A stretch of 64,000 nt of DNA from Ampelomyces quisqualis (taxonomy: Eukaryota; Ascomycota; Dothideomycetes; Pleosporales; Phaeosphaeriaceae). This document shows, one piece after another, positions 53,142 to 64,000 of the stretch (position 1 is its first letter; every line of letters starts with the position of its first letter). The position numbers were made by a program, and so were the translations under genes. The stretch covers positions 312,501 to 376,500 of the forward strand of contig JAGTXZ010000002.1 of NCBI GenBank assembly GCA_018398575.1, given 5' to 3'. The notes beneath the pieces are model-generated. The model did not search any database and was not told the DNA's origin. It saw nothing but the letters and a program-made list of their open reading frames with translations.

Positions 53142-54619
53142 GTGTATGGCGAACGATGTGGTGACGGCGGTGTTCAAGCGATGATGGATAGCTGCCTGCG
53201 CTTATTTGGTGAGCAGGTCTTGCGATTCAAGGTTCACATGGATGGAGTTTCTGCCAGGGTTTTTCCATGGTCTCCTTCCTCCAACATAAGGAGCGGGATG
53301 GCGTCGGCATAGGGCTGCGGGCTGAATGAGTGGTCGAATGATTGAGTACTCGGTAGAGAGAATCATGCTGGGCACCTTCTTGGCCTGATACTTCCAATCT
53401 CTTTTATCGTCATCGCATGCCATGTGCAATTCCATCGCGGTCCCCCCCCCGGCTGCGCGACGAAAGTCGAGCGTACTCATCCACCCCCACCGAGATTCAA
53501 ATTCATCACTTTGCCGCAATTTCCGCCATGTGGATCGCAATGTCGGATGGCCAGGAAGTCGGGGCCAAGAGGCGTCTCATCACCGGCACCGCGCCGAGCA
53601 TCACGCCGTCTCCAGAGTCCTTCCCAATCGCCCATGGCCCCATGTGCCCTATCGATAACCTTTGCGACGCCAGGGGCAGCCAGCGTCAAAGGATGTGGAA
53701 GATGACGTGGGCAGGCGGCTATTTACGAAACCAGCAGTTCGAACTTTGGAAAGTTTGTTCTGCCCGGCATCATCGTTGCAGAAACTACCGCATGCGGCCC
53801 AGACAGGCTGGGGGCACGTTGCCAAGGGAGCAAGGAATGGCGCGCGCGCAAACAAAGCCATCCCTAATCTCATCAGATCGACGAAATGTCAACCACAGAA
53901 ATGATGCGCAAGATTGAGCAATGAGGCCTGTCGTCACCGCGATATCATCAGTGTCGCCCGTCTGCGGCGCACCCTTTGTGCCCTGAGTTGGGATCCTCGC
54001 AAAGGCGCAACCCTCGCTCGACATGGCTGCGACATGCAGGATGCAGGCTTCGCCCCTGAATATCCCCCAGATTATCGAATGGCGGCGGAACCAGCCCAGG
54101 CAAGTCTAGCAGCGAGACACGGCGGCCGTTGGCGTGCTGCTCGTGCGGCCGGGAAGCACGATGGCGCCAAGGGAGCCGCGCACAGTGAATTGGATTGGGC
54201 TCGAGCGCAGTCTTCCCCAGGCGAGACGCTTCCAGGGCATTTTGGAAAGGGGCTCCGCTCATTTCATATTACACAGCCCGCCGATTGGGCGTGTGAGTTT
54301 GCCTGGGATTAGCCTCCATTACGCTCGCCATGCCGGATTGGGCAGGCAATTTTGCATTCTTTGCCGTTGCTCTACGGAGTAGCTTTGCAGCCTTTGCTTC
54401 AGCCGGTAGACTAGCCCCCTGGACCATGGGAGAGGACCATGGTCAGCTGTGTGCCCAGGCGTTTCACTGGCCGTACTCCAGCTATATACTTGGCCCATCC
54501 CCCCCATCTCAAGTCACCTTTATTCTCTGTACATCCGTCACACTCATTACCTTATCCCCCTATACCAATACGCCTTAATATCTAATACCATCACATCAAT
54601 CCAACAAACAATCATCAAT
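53142..54619. other. intergenic with the promoter of the GPI-anchored protein gene
   Basis: About 1.5 kb. Many overlapping open frames in GC-rich DNA lack motifs. A CTACGGAGTAG motif lies at 54372-54382. A TATATA at 54483-54488 followed by C-rich and then CA/TA-rich leader sequence sits 132 bp before the ATG at 54620. Confidence 0.45.
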
Positions 54620-55342
54620 ATGCGTTTCCACGAGATCATCGTTGCGGGCGCTGCCCTCGTCTCCTCTGCCTTCGCCGTCACTATCGACACCTATCCCAAT
54701 GGCGGTGTTGAAGCTGGCAAGAGCTACACCATCACCTACTCCCCCAAGGACCAGCCAGCCACCTTTATTCTGCGCAAGGGTCTCTCCACCGACCTCACCA
54801 CAATTGCCACCATTGGTATGTTATGCGCCCAAGATTGTCAGCAAATGCATGTCTAACAACAACCTTCAGGTACTGGCCAGGATGGATCATTCACCTGGAA
54901 CGTTCCCTCCTCTCTCCCCAACGGTGCCGACTACGCCTTCCAGGTCACCCAGGGCTCTGAGATCAACTACTCGGGCCAGTTCGGCCTGACCGGTGGTTCA
55001 TCCGCCGTGTCCTCGGCGGCCTCCGCCTCCGCCTCTGCCTCTGCTTCGGCGTCCGGCGCAACCACCTCCACCGTTGTCGTGACCAGCAGCACCACCCAGG
55101 GTTCCAGCGTTGTCGTCACCCGCAGCACCTCTATGGCGTCTGCCTCCATCATCCCGTCTGCCGGCCTCAACAGCACCGTTTCTGTACCTACCCTGTCTCG
55201 CACTGCTTCTGCCACTGCTTCCCGCCCGGCCTCCACCACCGGCGGTAACCCCCCTGAGAGCACCGGCGCTGCTGCCATGCTCTCTGCCAGCCCCTTTGCC
55301 GCCATCCTGGGCGCAATTGCTGCGTTCGCCTACCTCGCATAA
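54620..55342 (+). CDS. GPI-anchored Ser/Thr-rich wall protein with Kre9/Knh1-like domain
   Basis: Two exons, 54620-54815 and 54870-55342, giving 222 residues. A signal peptide (MRFHEIIVAGAALVSSAFA, cut near 19) precedes an immunoglobulin-like Kre9/Knh1 N-terminal domain: VEAGKSYTITY, then FTWNVPSSLPNGADYAFQV and INYSGQFGL. A long Ser/Ala/Thr stretch follows, a target for O-mannosylation. The C-terminus has a small-residue cleavage site followed by a hydrophobic tail (FAAILGAIAAFAYLA) without charged residues, the mark of GPI attachment. It is expected at the plasma membrane or cross-linked to beta-1,6-glucan in the wall. The intron is 54 bp with a CTAAC branch site. Confidence 0.85.
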
Positions 55343-56776
55343 GTGGACGATGATGTCGTTTCACGGTTTCACCCCTTGCCATGTTCCCCTGCATGACTCG
55401 CATCGCATCTGGTTAATGAGGCGTCACAATGAGTTGGGTATTAAAGGGGCGCCGCTGGCGTCCCTGTTCGCGCGTCTGTTGGTGCAATAGTACCATGCCT
55501 GTGTTGCATCTCTGTATAGCTTCGTAGACCAAAAAGGCAAATTTCAAACCATCCCGACTAGTACCGTGTTTTTCGCAATGTGTAATTGCATAACATGGTG
55601 TCCTCTTGAGTGGTACTGAATGCGTTTCAGTACTAGACAACCTTGCTGGAATCCGGTTCATTCCCGTTCCGCTGCGCCATCCCATGTGGAGTGACTCGGC
55701 GTGGTACGGAGTACAAACGCCCCGATCTCTGGGGCGCATCATGCCGTCCGCCGCGACAGCGTAGTACAAAAGTGTCATGATGTCGTGCGCGAGCCAAATC
55801 TTTAGCTATGCAAACAGGTGATGGTTTTTCCGGACACGGCGGACGCTGTAGCCAAACAGATGAGGCAAAAAGACAATGCGAAGAAGCTTCATCCACCGAT
55901 CAACGAGCTTTTTCTCCACATTCTCTTGCCGAGGTCTTCTGCGCAGCGGCCGTCCGGTTTGGGATTGCAGCTTGCCCGACGGAGTCATCACCGCCACAAC
56001 ACACACAAGCGCGGAATTTCTTGCAGGCGGTCTGCTCTGCCTGCCTGTCCTGTCTAGTGTGTTTGCTGGGTACGCGTTCAACAACCTTGGCAAGTCACGC
56101 GAGCAATGCAGCCCTGTTGTCGGCCCTGCGTCGGTTGGTAGTCGGTACTACATAAGGGAAGGACGCGCTGTGGCGACGTTGGGGTTAGCAGCGAGGCGGA
56201 GTGCGTCTGCTGGACGGTGCACATTGCACAACACCGACGATTGGTGTAAATCGTACGGACTAGACAAGTATCTTGGACCAAGATGATTTGTTTTCCGAGT
56301 CTGACAGACTTGAGGTGTTGCCGAGCTTTCGGCTTGCGCTTAACCTCAAGGCAGTGTGTTGTTCACCACCGGTCAACGCTCCGGTCTACTATCGGTGGGT
56401 GTATATCATAAGTGACAAGGCTCTACGGAGTACGGATAAGTACTCCGTAACTATGGTGGAAGCCTGCTCGTGAAATGCATCTAAAGTCTTACATGCGGCA
56501 TGATCAGTGTTGGGCTGCATACAACTCTTGGTAATATTCGGAGTACAACCGCGCAAGTCGCCCAGGCGAACATGGATTTCTATTCAACGAGTTGTCGAAT
56601 GTTTTTGTTGGTGTGAGAAGGATGGATTCGGTGAACAGATGATGTTGTGTAGAATGTGAATGCATTTTGTTCGCTGGGATTTTGTGGACGGGGGTATATC
56701 GACTCAAAACTCGATGAACATGGCGGTGCTTCAAAACAAGACCACGACTAGGCCGCTTTCTTCACACGATCTTCCC
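55343..56776. other. intergenic between converging genes with palindromic motifs
   Basis: GTACGGAGTAC at 55703-55713 and a longer inverted pair, CTACGGAGTACGG...TACTCCGTA, at 56423-56449. No gene is recognised. The many short frames on both strands have no motif. Confidence 0.4.
56423..56449. repeat. inverted TACGGAGTA / TACTCCGTA pair
   Basis: TACGGAGTA and its exact reverse complement TACTCCGTA lie a few bases apart and could form a hairpin. The same nonamer recurs elsewhere in the window's non-coding DNA. Confidence 0.6.
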
Positions 56777-59025
56777 TCATCTTCCGCCGTTGGCCTCGCC
56801 CCCACTCTCTAACCTTCCCACCAACCTCTTCACGCCACCCCACTCCTCTCCCCTCGTCTCCGTTCCCCCAAGATCGTTTCCGACCTCGAATACGGTGACA
56901 ACTCCATCCATGCCGCCCACAGCAACCCTCTTCCCCTCATTTTTCTCCCACGCGACCTTGTTCAGACTGCGATTCATATACCCGACGCCGGTAGGCATAC
57001 TCGCAAAAGCGCCGCGCTTGTTATCCGAGGGCTTGATAGATTGAACAGGGACTTCGACATCGAGATTAATGTCCCAGACCTCGAGTGATCCAGCACCGTC
57101 GACGAGCGCAAAGACGGATGGTTTCGTAGGTGACCAGCGCGCATCGTAGACGAGATCTTCGCGGGCAATGTCGAGGACGGGCGTGACTTGTTGCGCGGTG
57201 CCGGAATGAAGGGTCGCGTTGGTTGCGCCGGTGGCGGCGGGCGGGCGGACTTTCCACAGCTTGACGGACCAGTCGACCGAGGAGGACAGGACGAGGTCGC
57301 CGAGATCGATTTGGCCTTTGGCGGGGTGGAAGTCAAGGGACATGACGGGTGCGGCATGGCCGGCGTATTTGACGCGGCCGTCGACACCAGCTTTGGCGCC
57401 TGCGCGGTCGTAGCGGTGGCACGGATAGATGGAGCCTTCTTCTGTGCCTGCTAGGAAGTATGTGGGGTCGGACTGAGGGAACGCAATGCACGTCACTGCC
57501 ATGTCGTCTGTCTTTGCGGGTGGAGGCGAGGTAAGTTCTAAGAACTCCTGGGGTTGCGAGAGCATGTCGACAGTCCAGCCGCACACCACGCCGTCTGTGG
57601 AGCACGAGATGATGTTGTTTGCGTTTTGGGTGCCAACTACGTCGATGGAGTAGACGGGGTGGGTGTGTCCTGAGCCTGTGAGAGGCGTCTTCTGCACGGG
57701 TGTGGAGCCGGCGCGCGTATCCCATATCATTACTTGACCCGAATATGCACCGCCGATGATGAGGTTGGGGTGGAAGGGAGAGAACTTGGCAGTGATGATG
57801 TCGGACTGGGCGTGGAAGATCCACTCGGGGCGGTCGTGCATGTGCATGTTCCAGACTTGAATGAGGCCGTCGGGGTCGTGGGGAGCGGATGGGTTCTTGG
57901 TGTAGGATGCGAGGACGAGTTCTGGAAACTGCAAGGCGTCAACAACAAGCAGCACACAGGGAAAGCAGCCCTACCTTTGTCGAGAAGTCGAGATCCGATA
58001 CGATGCGCTTCCTGCTCCACCGCTCGTCCCAGAACTGTGCAATCTCCTTTATCCGCCGCCCCTTCTTGCCTCCACGCGAGCCGTAGCCCTCGTCTTGGTC
58101 GTCAACATGCAGGCCGCCAAGGGCATAGTCGGCGAGAATGTCGTAGTCCAGCTGCTGGTCGAGCGCCCTCTCGAGCACCTTTGTACTCCGCTCGACGAAG
58201 CCGATAAACTCGTCCGAGTTCTCGACCGCCGCCAGCTCCTCGTTGGACAGCGTTTTGAAGGGGAAGTTGTCGTCCGAGGTCGCCGGCATGGTGCCATCTT
58301 GGGCGGCCTGCTGGGCGGCCTTGAGCTCGTCCTCGATCTCCTTGCGCAGTTGTGTGCGGATCTCCTCGTCCCTCTCCTTCTGCCGGCGGCTCAGCCGCTT
58401 GCTCTTCGGCGAGCGGGTGGGGCTCTCGTCGCGCTCCGAGTCGCTCGCCCGGCCGGCTGCGCTCGACTTGGGCGGGGTCCACGCTATGCTCGCCTGCACG
58501 CCCTTGCTGTATGTGACGACCGCGCTGTCCCTCTTGACCTCGTCGGTCACGTGCCCGTCGAATTCGTAGACGGTGGCGAGAGGGCCCATGGACAGCGTCT
58601 GCATCTCCCGGTCCACCATGCCGCGGGCCGCGTGGGCGCCGGACGGGCCCTCATTGTCGCTGCTCAGCTGTCCCGCGCTCACTGTCGACGTGGGCCGGGT
58701 CGGCCGTCCTGGCCCGGCGGGGGAGCCAGGCTGCGTCGAGGCGGGTCGGCTTTCGGCGAGGATGGTGTTGATGAGTTGGCTGACGTCGTTGCTCCGCCTG
58801 TCCAGGTCGTCGCTGCGTCTCGGGGTTGGGGCGAGGATCTGCGCGCGGGTCAGGACTTGCTTGTGGGGGTGGGCATGGACGGCGCACTTCAGCGAGCGGA
58901 CTGCCACTCAGCGCCTGCCGGCTGGTCATGTCCTGCTTGCGGAGCTCGCGCTGGCGCTTCAGCTCGGCGAGCTTCGCCTTCTTGGCCAGAATCTCATCGC
59001 GGCGCTGCTGCATGGTTGTCTCCAT
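56777..59025 (-). CDS. cytoplasmic dynein intermediate chain (WD40)
   Basis: Three exons, 59025-58888, 58838-57975 and 57928-56777, giving 717 residues. The N-terminus is a coiled coil (MQQRRDEILAKKAKLAELKRQ), the part that binds p150-Glued and NudE in this family. The splice SPLAE-ILAPTPRRSDD follows the family pattern. A Ser/Pro-rich linker and the region KERDEEIRTQLRKEIEDEL through QFWDERWSRKRIVSDLDFSTK lead into a WD40 propeller from about residue 335: GLIQVWNMHMHDRPEWIF, FHPNLIIGGAYSGQVMIWDTR and further repeats. It links cargo and dynactin to the dynein motor for nuclear migration and vesicle traffic. A 9-bp minisatellite lies directly upstream of the start codon. Confidence 0.9.
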
Positions 59026-59563
59026 GCTGGCGTACGAGGTGAAGGAGGTGAGGAGGTGAGGAGGTGAGGAGGTCGAGGAGGTGAGGAGGTGAGGAGGTGA
59101 GGAGGTCGACGAGGTGAGGAGGTCGACGAGGTGAGGAGGTGAGGAGGTGAGGAGGTCGACGAGGTCGACGAGGTCGAATGGATCCTGGCAGTCGGTTGTT
59201 GTTTGCTTTATACCATCCCCTGTCAGAGTCTGACCCCGTAGACCCCGCTATTCCACGCCAATCCATACGGGTCAGCGCAGCGCAGCAGGTGGTGTCGTCG
59301 TCGTGGTCGCGCCAAGCAGCCAGGAACCCTCTCCCAGTTCCAACTAGCGCCCAAGCCGCCCGAAATCTTGACCCTGGGCCTCCACCTCGCGGCTCGACAG
59401 CGACTCCCTCCCATCACCACCCGCCGCCGACCCCGTCCTCGTGACCCCGACGACCCCGTCCCCCGTCCCTCTCCGCCGCAGACTCCAATTCCCTGCCATT
59501 GGACCCGCGCGAAGCCCGGCACGCCTGCTATCGCCCGCACCCGCCCGACGCATCCCCTTCGCC
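59026..59563. promoter_or_regulatory. divergent promoter of dynein intermediate chain and ATP synthase subunit e
   Basis: Contains the 9-bp minisatellite at 59038-59172 and a C-rich leader before the ATG at 59564. Regulatory role inferred from position between two start codons. Confidence 0.45.
59038..59172. repeat. 9-bp minisatellite GAGGAGGTG/C
   Basis: About 14 units of GAGGAGGTG, GAGGAGGTC and GACGAGGTC, beginning 13 bp upstream of the dynein intermediate chain start codon and so in its likely 5' UTR. Confidence 0.8.
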
Positions 59564-60015
59564 ATGTCTGCTTCCGTCGGTGTCAATGTACGCCCCCTAT
59601 GCCTCCTTGCACGCCGCTTTCTGCGCGCCCCTACCAGCTGCGTGGAGCTTCACGGCGCTTCTGCGCGATGAACATGCCCGCCAACTAACCCGCGTGGCTC
59701 CAACAGGTCCTCCGATGGTCCGCCCTCGGCTTCGGAGTCTTCTACGGCGCATACCACCAGCTCTCGTTAAAAGCGCAGGACAAAGCTAGCGCCTCGAAGA
59801 AGGAGTGGGAGCACAAGGAGTCGTTGATCCGGCAGGCAAAGCAAGAGTGGGCAAAGTCACATCCCGCGCAACAGCCCAAGTCGGGTGGTACGTTTTGACG
59901 CTGGGAAGGCAGCACGGGAGAGACGCGCGGATCAGCTGACAGCATCACAGCCAGGGCAGATCCAAAGGACCCCAACGCCGACCTGAACACCCTCCTCGGC
60001 ATCACGGACAACTGA
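59564..60015 (+). CDS. TIM11: mitochondrial ATP synthase subunit e
   Basis: Three exons, 59564-59587, 59707-59887 and 59951-60015, giving 89 residues, the usual length for subunit e (yeast Tim11/Atp21). The first exon encodes only MSASVGVN. The joined N-terminal helix VLRWSALGFGVFYGAYHQ holds the GxxxG-type motif (GFGVFYG) that drives dimerisation of F1Fo-ATP synthase and shaping of cristae. The rest is a charged helix (KKEWEHKESLIRQAKQEWAK). Both introns are GT-AG with CTAAC or CTGAC branch sites. The product sits in the inner mitochondrial membrane. No single open frame covers it because the exons are short. Confidence 0.9.
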
Positions 60016-60786
60016 GCGATGCGCCACTGCATGGTTCCCGTGACTAGCATGCAACACAAATAGGCACAATGGACGTAATACGACCGACTCCGAAAGCAGA
60101 CCAAGAGGCGGAGAACCCGGTCGATAAACAGTGCGAGATACCTACCTCTTGTAACTTGTACCCAACCTGTACAATATAGACGCCGATCCGGTCACGGTTT
60201 CAAATGCATGCTTCTTTGGACACTTGAGGCCTCGACGACTGAGCCATGAGTAGCAGTCAATAAGCCCATGCGAGAACTACCCATCTCTTGTCACCCCTTC
60301 TGTGAAATATACCAACGCCCATCTCGCCCCCTCTTCCAACCCACGTTTCCCCTTCCCATCTTAACCTTTGTCTCGCACAACACGGATCAGGATGGTATAC
60401 TTGCTTTCACCCTTTTCACCCCCTTTCCCAGCAAACACCACACGGGAAGAGAAGAAAAAAGCACGTAAACGACAAAATTCAACCCCGTCAAGTCATGTAT
60501 ACTCTCTACCCCCAACCAACCGACCAACCCACCCACCACCATGCCACGCTGCCAAAACATTCAAATGCCCATAAAAAAAAATAAGGGCAAGCATTCCACA
60601 CAGAAATAAAGCAAATAGACACAAAAAGGCGTTTATAGCCCTGGCACTCATTCTGAAAGGCCTTGAGCACTCATTCTGACATGCTACAGCATATTCAAGT
60701 GGTGTTGATCCGGTATTGCTTGCTTCCATGTACACTGATAAAAGTACATTGTAACCTTGTCTCTCATACAAACTCATCTTTCTTTT
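60016..60786. other. intergenic between converging genes
   Basis: 3' flanks of ATP synthase subunit e (+) and DNM1 (-). Pyrimidine-rich stretch at about 60290-60420 and an A-run at about 60573-60582, the latter a T-run on the DNM1 strand. No gene seen. Confidence 0.4.
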
Positions 60787-63422
60787 TTACAATACCTCGC
60801 CCACAATCTTGGCCGCCTCCTTGTACGTCTTGAGCAGCTTCTCGCACTTTTCGCGCTCGGCCTTGATCGTATCGTCCTCGTAAAGGAGTTCCTGGAATAA
60901 GTCTTCCTTGTACAGCGACGATACGAGCCTGTTTTGTACCACGTCCTTGGAATGGTTGACGAGCAGGTGCATAATGGCCTTGGGCACTTGGTCTGCCACG
61001 GTTTCTCGCACAATGTTAAAGTACGACGAAATGAGCCGCCGGATGAGTTCGGTTTCTAGAGCTTCTCGCTCCGTGAGTGCTGGTGCGGATTCGGGGTCCG
61101 ATGGCTGCAAGGCGTCAGTGCATGATCTAGCCATTGTGTCGTCGGCATGACTTACGAAGCCACCCTCGAAGTTGGTGTCCCGAGTGGGACTCATGGGGGT
61201 GTCGTCATCCGGAAGCATCTCGAGTACATGCGTAGGCTGTCGGGTGTCACCCCTCCTAATGCTCTGCGCGAAGCTCGGCTCAATGTTCTGGCTGACGTGC
61301 CGGCTACCAGGCCTGTTGTCTATCGGTGGTTGCGCGGTATGTGCTGAGTTCGAGTATGCATTTGCGCCATCCTTGCCGAAAAAGTAATTCAAAAAGCTGT
61401 CGCGCTGTGGTGCTGGAGGAGAACGTGCTCGGTTATTGAGTTGCCCTGATAAGCTATTTTGGCCGTTCAACAAACGGCCAACGGCGGGTGACATACTGCG
61501 GCTGGCTTGTGTTTGGTGTTTTCGTAAGGGAAGTGCTTTCGCTGATGTGGGTGTGTCTACTTCTTCGGCATCCTCAGGTGTTTCGCCACCGTTGGCGCTG
61601 GCAATGTTTAACTCCTTTAATCGCCGCTTCTCCCGCTTCTTCTTCTCTGCTTCCATCGCCATCTTCTTCTCCCTTTGTTCCTTGTCGTTGATTACTGCCG
61701 ACATAGCAGCAGCGGCACCGAGGAAGTTGGGATGGTTGGTGTTGATGTAGGCTCGCTGGATGTCGATGAGGGAACCGACATAGGTTGAGCATGGCCCAAG
61801 CTGTTCTCGGAGCAGATCAGATACGACCTCGATCAGCTTGCCCTGGAGTCGCGGGTACCGGGTGAGCTCAGTCGAACCGCAAGTATGGCAGATCTTGATG
61901 AGTTCTTCGTAGACCAACTCCACACAGCGCTGGCTAGGAATCTCCAGAAGCTTTATTTGCGGCTTGACAAGGAGATCGAATGCCAGCTCTGGCACGAACA
62001 AGCTAGGACGAGGGCCGGTAGAGTTGCGGATCGCAGTCCGAATGTCCAGCACCGAAAGGTTCATCGTAGGGTCCACCTGCTCCAGAGAGTTCCCATAAAC
62101 CGAGTTGAAAATGTAGTATATCCTGGCGCCACCACACAGCTCCTTGGTTGAGATTTCTGTAGAGGTACCGTCGATGGAGGAGATGAAGGACGAGGCAAAT
62201 CGCGTCATGAGCTGTAGGATGAGCGATCCTCGGTGCTCCTTGCCCGTGAATGCAACATCACCGTAGCTTGCGAGTTCCTGCTGTGTTTGCCCCATGAGCG
62301 TATTCAGCCTCGCCTTGATGTCTGGTAAACGGTCGCGAATGTGGGTCATGAGTGTCTGATTCAAGCTCTTTGCAAGGAACTGGGTTCCACATCGATTTGC
62401 CATGTTCCTGTATGCGGGGTGGTGCCTGAAGAAATCGCGTTCAGCGCTTAGAGCATCGTGGAGCGACTTTGCGGTCTGAATGTCCTGTTGTGAGCGATTC
62501 ACAATACCAATGAATCCAAGCTTGAGAGGGTACACCCTCCCAGAAAGAATGTCCATGGCGTTTGTACCGTGGTCCATCAAGTCGAGCTTGGTAAGGACAC
62601 CAATAGTCCGCTTTCCCATGGGGTCGACATGGCGCGCTAGCTTGAGAGCCTCGGAGTTTACCAGATCGACATTGGCTGGCGAGACGGCGAGAATGACACT
62701 GTTCGGCTTCGCGATGTATTCGGTGATGAGGTTGCGCGTCTGCTTCTCGATATCGGTAGGCTGGTCGCCAATGGGAACCTGCAGCTGTTAGCTCCATGTC
62801 TCCGGGGAAAAGCCGTCTTGAGCCTACCTTGGTCAGACCCGGTAGATCGACGAGCGTCAAGCTGAGCACGTGCGGAGAGTAGATCTTGAGATTGATGGGC
62901 TGTCTGTCGATGCCCTTGTTGTTTCCCGCTATCCTGGCCGTCTCGTTCTCAATCTCGCGCCTGACCTCGGCGAAGTCGTAGTATCTCCGCCCGGGGATGT
63001 GGAGAAACTCTCCCCACTCCTGCTGTCCAGCAACGCTTGCTGGGGTGTGGGGAACGTGCACCTCGTCGTCCTCGTCGGCGTCGTCGCGTTCGCTGGGAAG
63101 GTTGATGAGCTGAAGGATGAGCGGCCGCCTGGTAACAATGCCACTACCTCGGGGGAGGAAGTCTCGGCCGACAATGTTCTCAAGTACCGACGACTTTCCG
63201 GATGATTGCGATCCCACGACCACCTAGGCAAGTTAGTATGTGATGCACATACAAGTCTTGGCGGCAAAAGTTGGGGGCTTCTTTTCCATCCTCGACCGCC
63301 TAGCCCAGCGGGGTCCCACGTACAATCTGAGGCAGGTCCAGTGAATCATTTCCAATAGTGTTGAAAACAAGATCCTGGAGCCTGTTGACAATGTTGAGGA
63401 GCTCCTCGCCCAGCGAAGCCAT
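60787..63422 (-). CDS. DNM1: dynamin-related GTPase Dnm1
   Basis: Four exons, 63422-63324, 63223-62828, 62778-61156 and 61104-60787, giving 811 residues. The GTPase domain has the P-loop GSQSSGKSS (37-45), switch I Thr in GIVTRRP (T64), DLPGLTK (159-165) and TKLD (228-231). The middle/stalk domain, a long insert B (Lys/Glu-rich helix, then Ser/Pro-rich linker) and the C-terminal GED (ETELIRRLISSYFNIVRETVADQVPKAI, written here in part) follow in order. Insert B, the EWGEFLHIPGRRYYDF segment and the length favour Dnm1 over Vps1. Dnm1 forms helices around mitochondria and peroxisomes and drives their fission. The last intron (51 bp) is in frame and stop-free, with a GTAAGT donor and CTGAC branch site. 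Confidence 0.9.
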
Positions 63423-64000
63423 GGCGTTGGTGGTTGTGTTGCTGCTTTGCTCGCACGGCTACGGCTTGATCGAGCAGACAGTTGGCTAGCTACAACAAGA
63501 CCCAGCAGCTTCTGGCAGTTGGCGACGAGGATTGTGCGGCGCAGGGGGATGAGTAGTGTTCGTCGTGGCCGCGTGCCTGGATGAAGGCACTGTGAAAGCG
63601 AGGCTTGTGATGGGCTGCGGTCCTGCGTCGTCATGGGCGAAACCTCGACCAAGAACCATCGGCCGACGGTCACGTGACCATGCATCGACTCCTTAATTTA
63701 CGCATCAACGCCAGAAGTCAACCGCAAGCATTTCGAGCGTCTGGCTTCCCTCGGGTATCATCGGACCGTCGGCGGACCTTATCTCTTTGAACCCTCGGTG
63801 ACTGAGGTCACACGCGACACCACCGAATTATCAACGTCTCATGCGGATCATACTGTCCGGTACCATGCTGCCTTACGACTAGGACCTTCTTCCGAAGCAA
63901 GCCTATCATGATAAGCTAGGCTGTTATCAACTTCACCACCAAACAAAGCAGGAATGAGCCATGGACCAATTCCAGCGTTATCTTTATTTCTTGGCATAGG
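63423..64000. promoter_or_regulatory. DNM1 upstream region to window edge
   Basis: Presumed DNM1 promoter and 5' UTR. A CACGTGACC block near 63672-63680 may be an E-box-like site. No further gene is recognised before the window ends. Confidence 0.35.

Noticed and set aside
58095..59042. 315-codon plus-strand ORF
   Set aside because: Antisense shadow of the GC-rich dynein intermediate chain exons. The minus strand carries the family motifs.

Overview
The window looks like nuclear DNA of a filamentous ascomycete, most likely a dothideomycete such as a Pleosporales species. This is inference from three things: short introns (about 43-119 bp) with CTAAC/CTGAC-type branch sites, fungal families (GT34, spherulin-4, FSH1 hydrolase, LIM-RhoGAP, Kre9/Knh1-like wall protein, tyrosinase), and DNA altered in the way repeat-induced point mutation (RIP) alters it. 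No prokaryotic operons, CRISPR arrays or tRNAs were seen. Exon borders were worked out by hand from splice signals, reading phase and family motifs.

Layout. 0-12 kb: a trans-aconitate methyltransferase (+), a small inverted-repeat element with RIP-like changes, RPB4 (-) diverging from a five-exon LIM/RhoGAP gene of the LRG1 type (+), a decayed Cys-rich ORF, and a seven-exon secreted tyrosinase (-). 12.9-23.0 kb: an AT-rich island with no open frame of 60 codons or more. It is a hAT DNA transposon interrupted by a complete Ty3/Gypsy chromovirus with two 300-bp LTRs, both full of transition-type stop codons. 23.5-32.4 kb: a LanC-like protein, a Cys-rich single-pass membrane protein, a dead zinc-type MDR reductase, a spherulin-4 protein, and a second Cys-rich membrane protein of the same design. 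32.4-45 kb: fragments of a possible STAND-type gene, a siderophore-esterase-like hydrolase, a GT34 glycosyltransferase, a decayed AAA+-like gene, an unknown 139-residue protein, an FSH1-family hydrolase and a MYND-finger pseudogene. 45-64 kb: denser housekeeping DNA with a class I glutamine amidotransferase, threonine aldolase, a 5'-truncated Zn2Cys6-type regulator, a SET/MYND protein, a small basic protein, a GPI-anchored wall protein, dynein intermediate chain, ATP synthase subunit e and the dynamin DNM1.

The genes do not form one pathway. RPB4, dynein intermediate chain, ATP synthase subunit e, DNM1, LRG1 and threonine aldolase are conserved core functions. The middle third (12-45 kb) is accessory DNA, with transposons, pseudogenes and surface or secreted proteins. 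The most unusual signals are a long antisense frame between pol and the 3' LTR of the chromovirus, 24-bp rather than about 5-bp direct repeats hugging that element, RIP-like asymmetry between short duplicated segments, a recurrent TACGGAGTA/TACTCCGTA motif in non-coding DNA, two probable GC-AG introns, and several introns that are in frame and free of stops.
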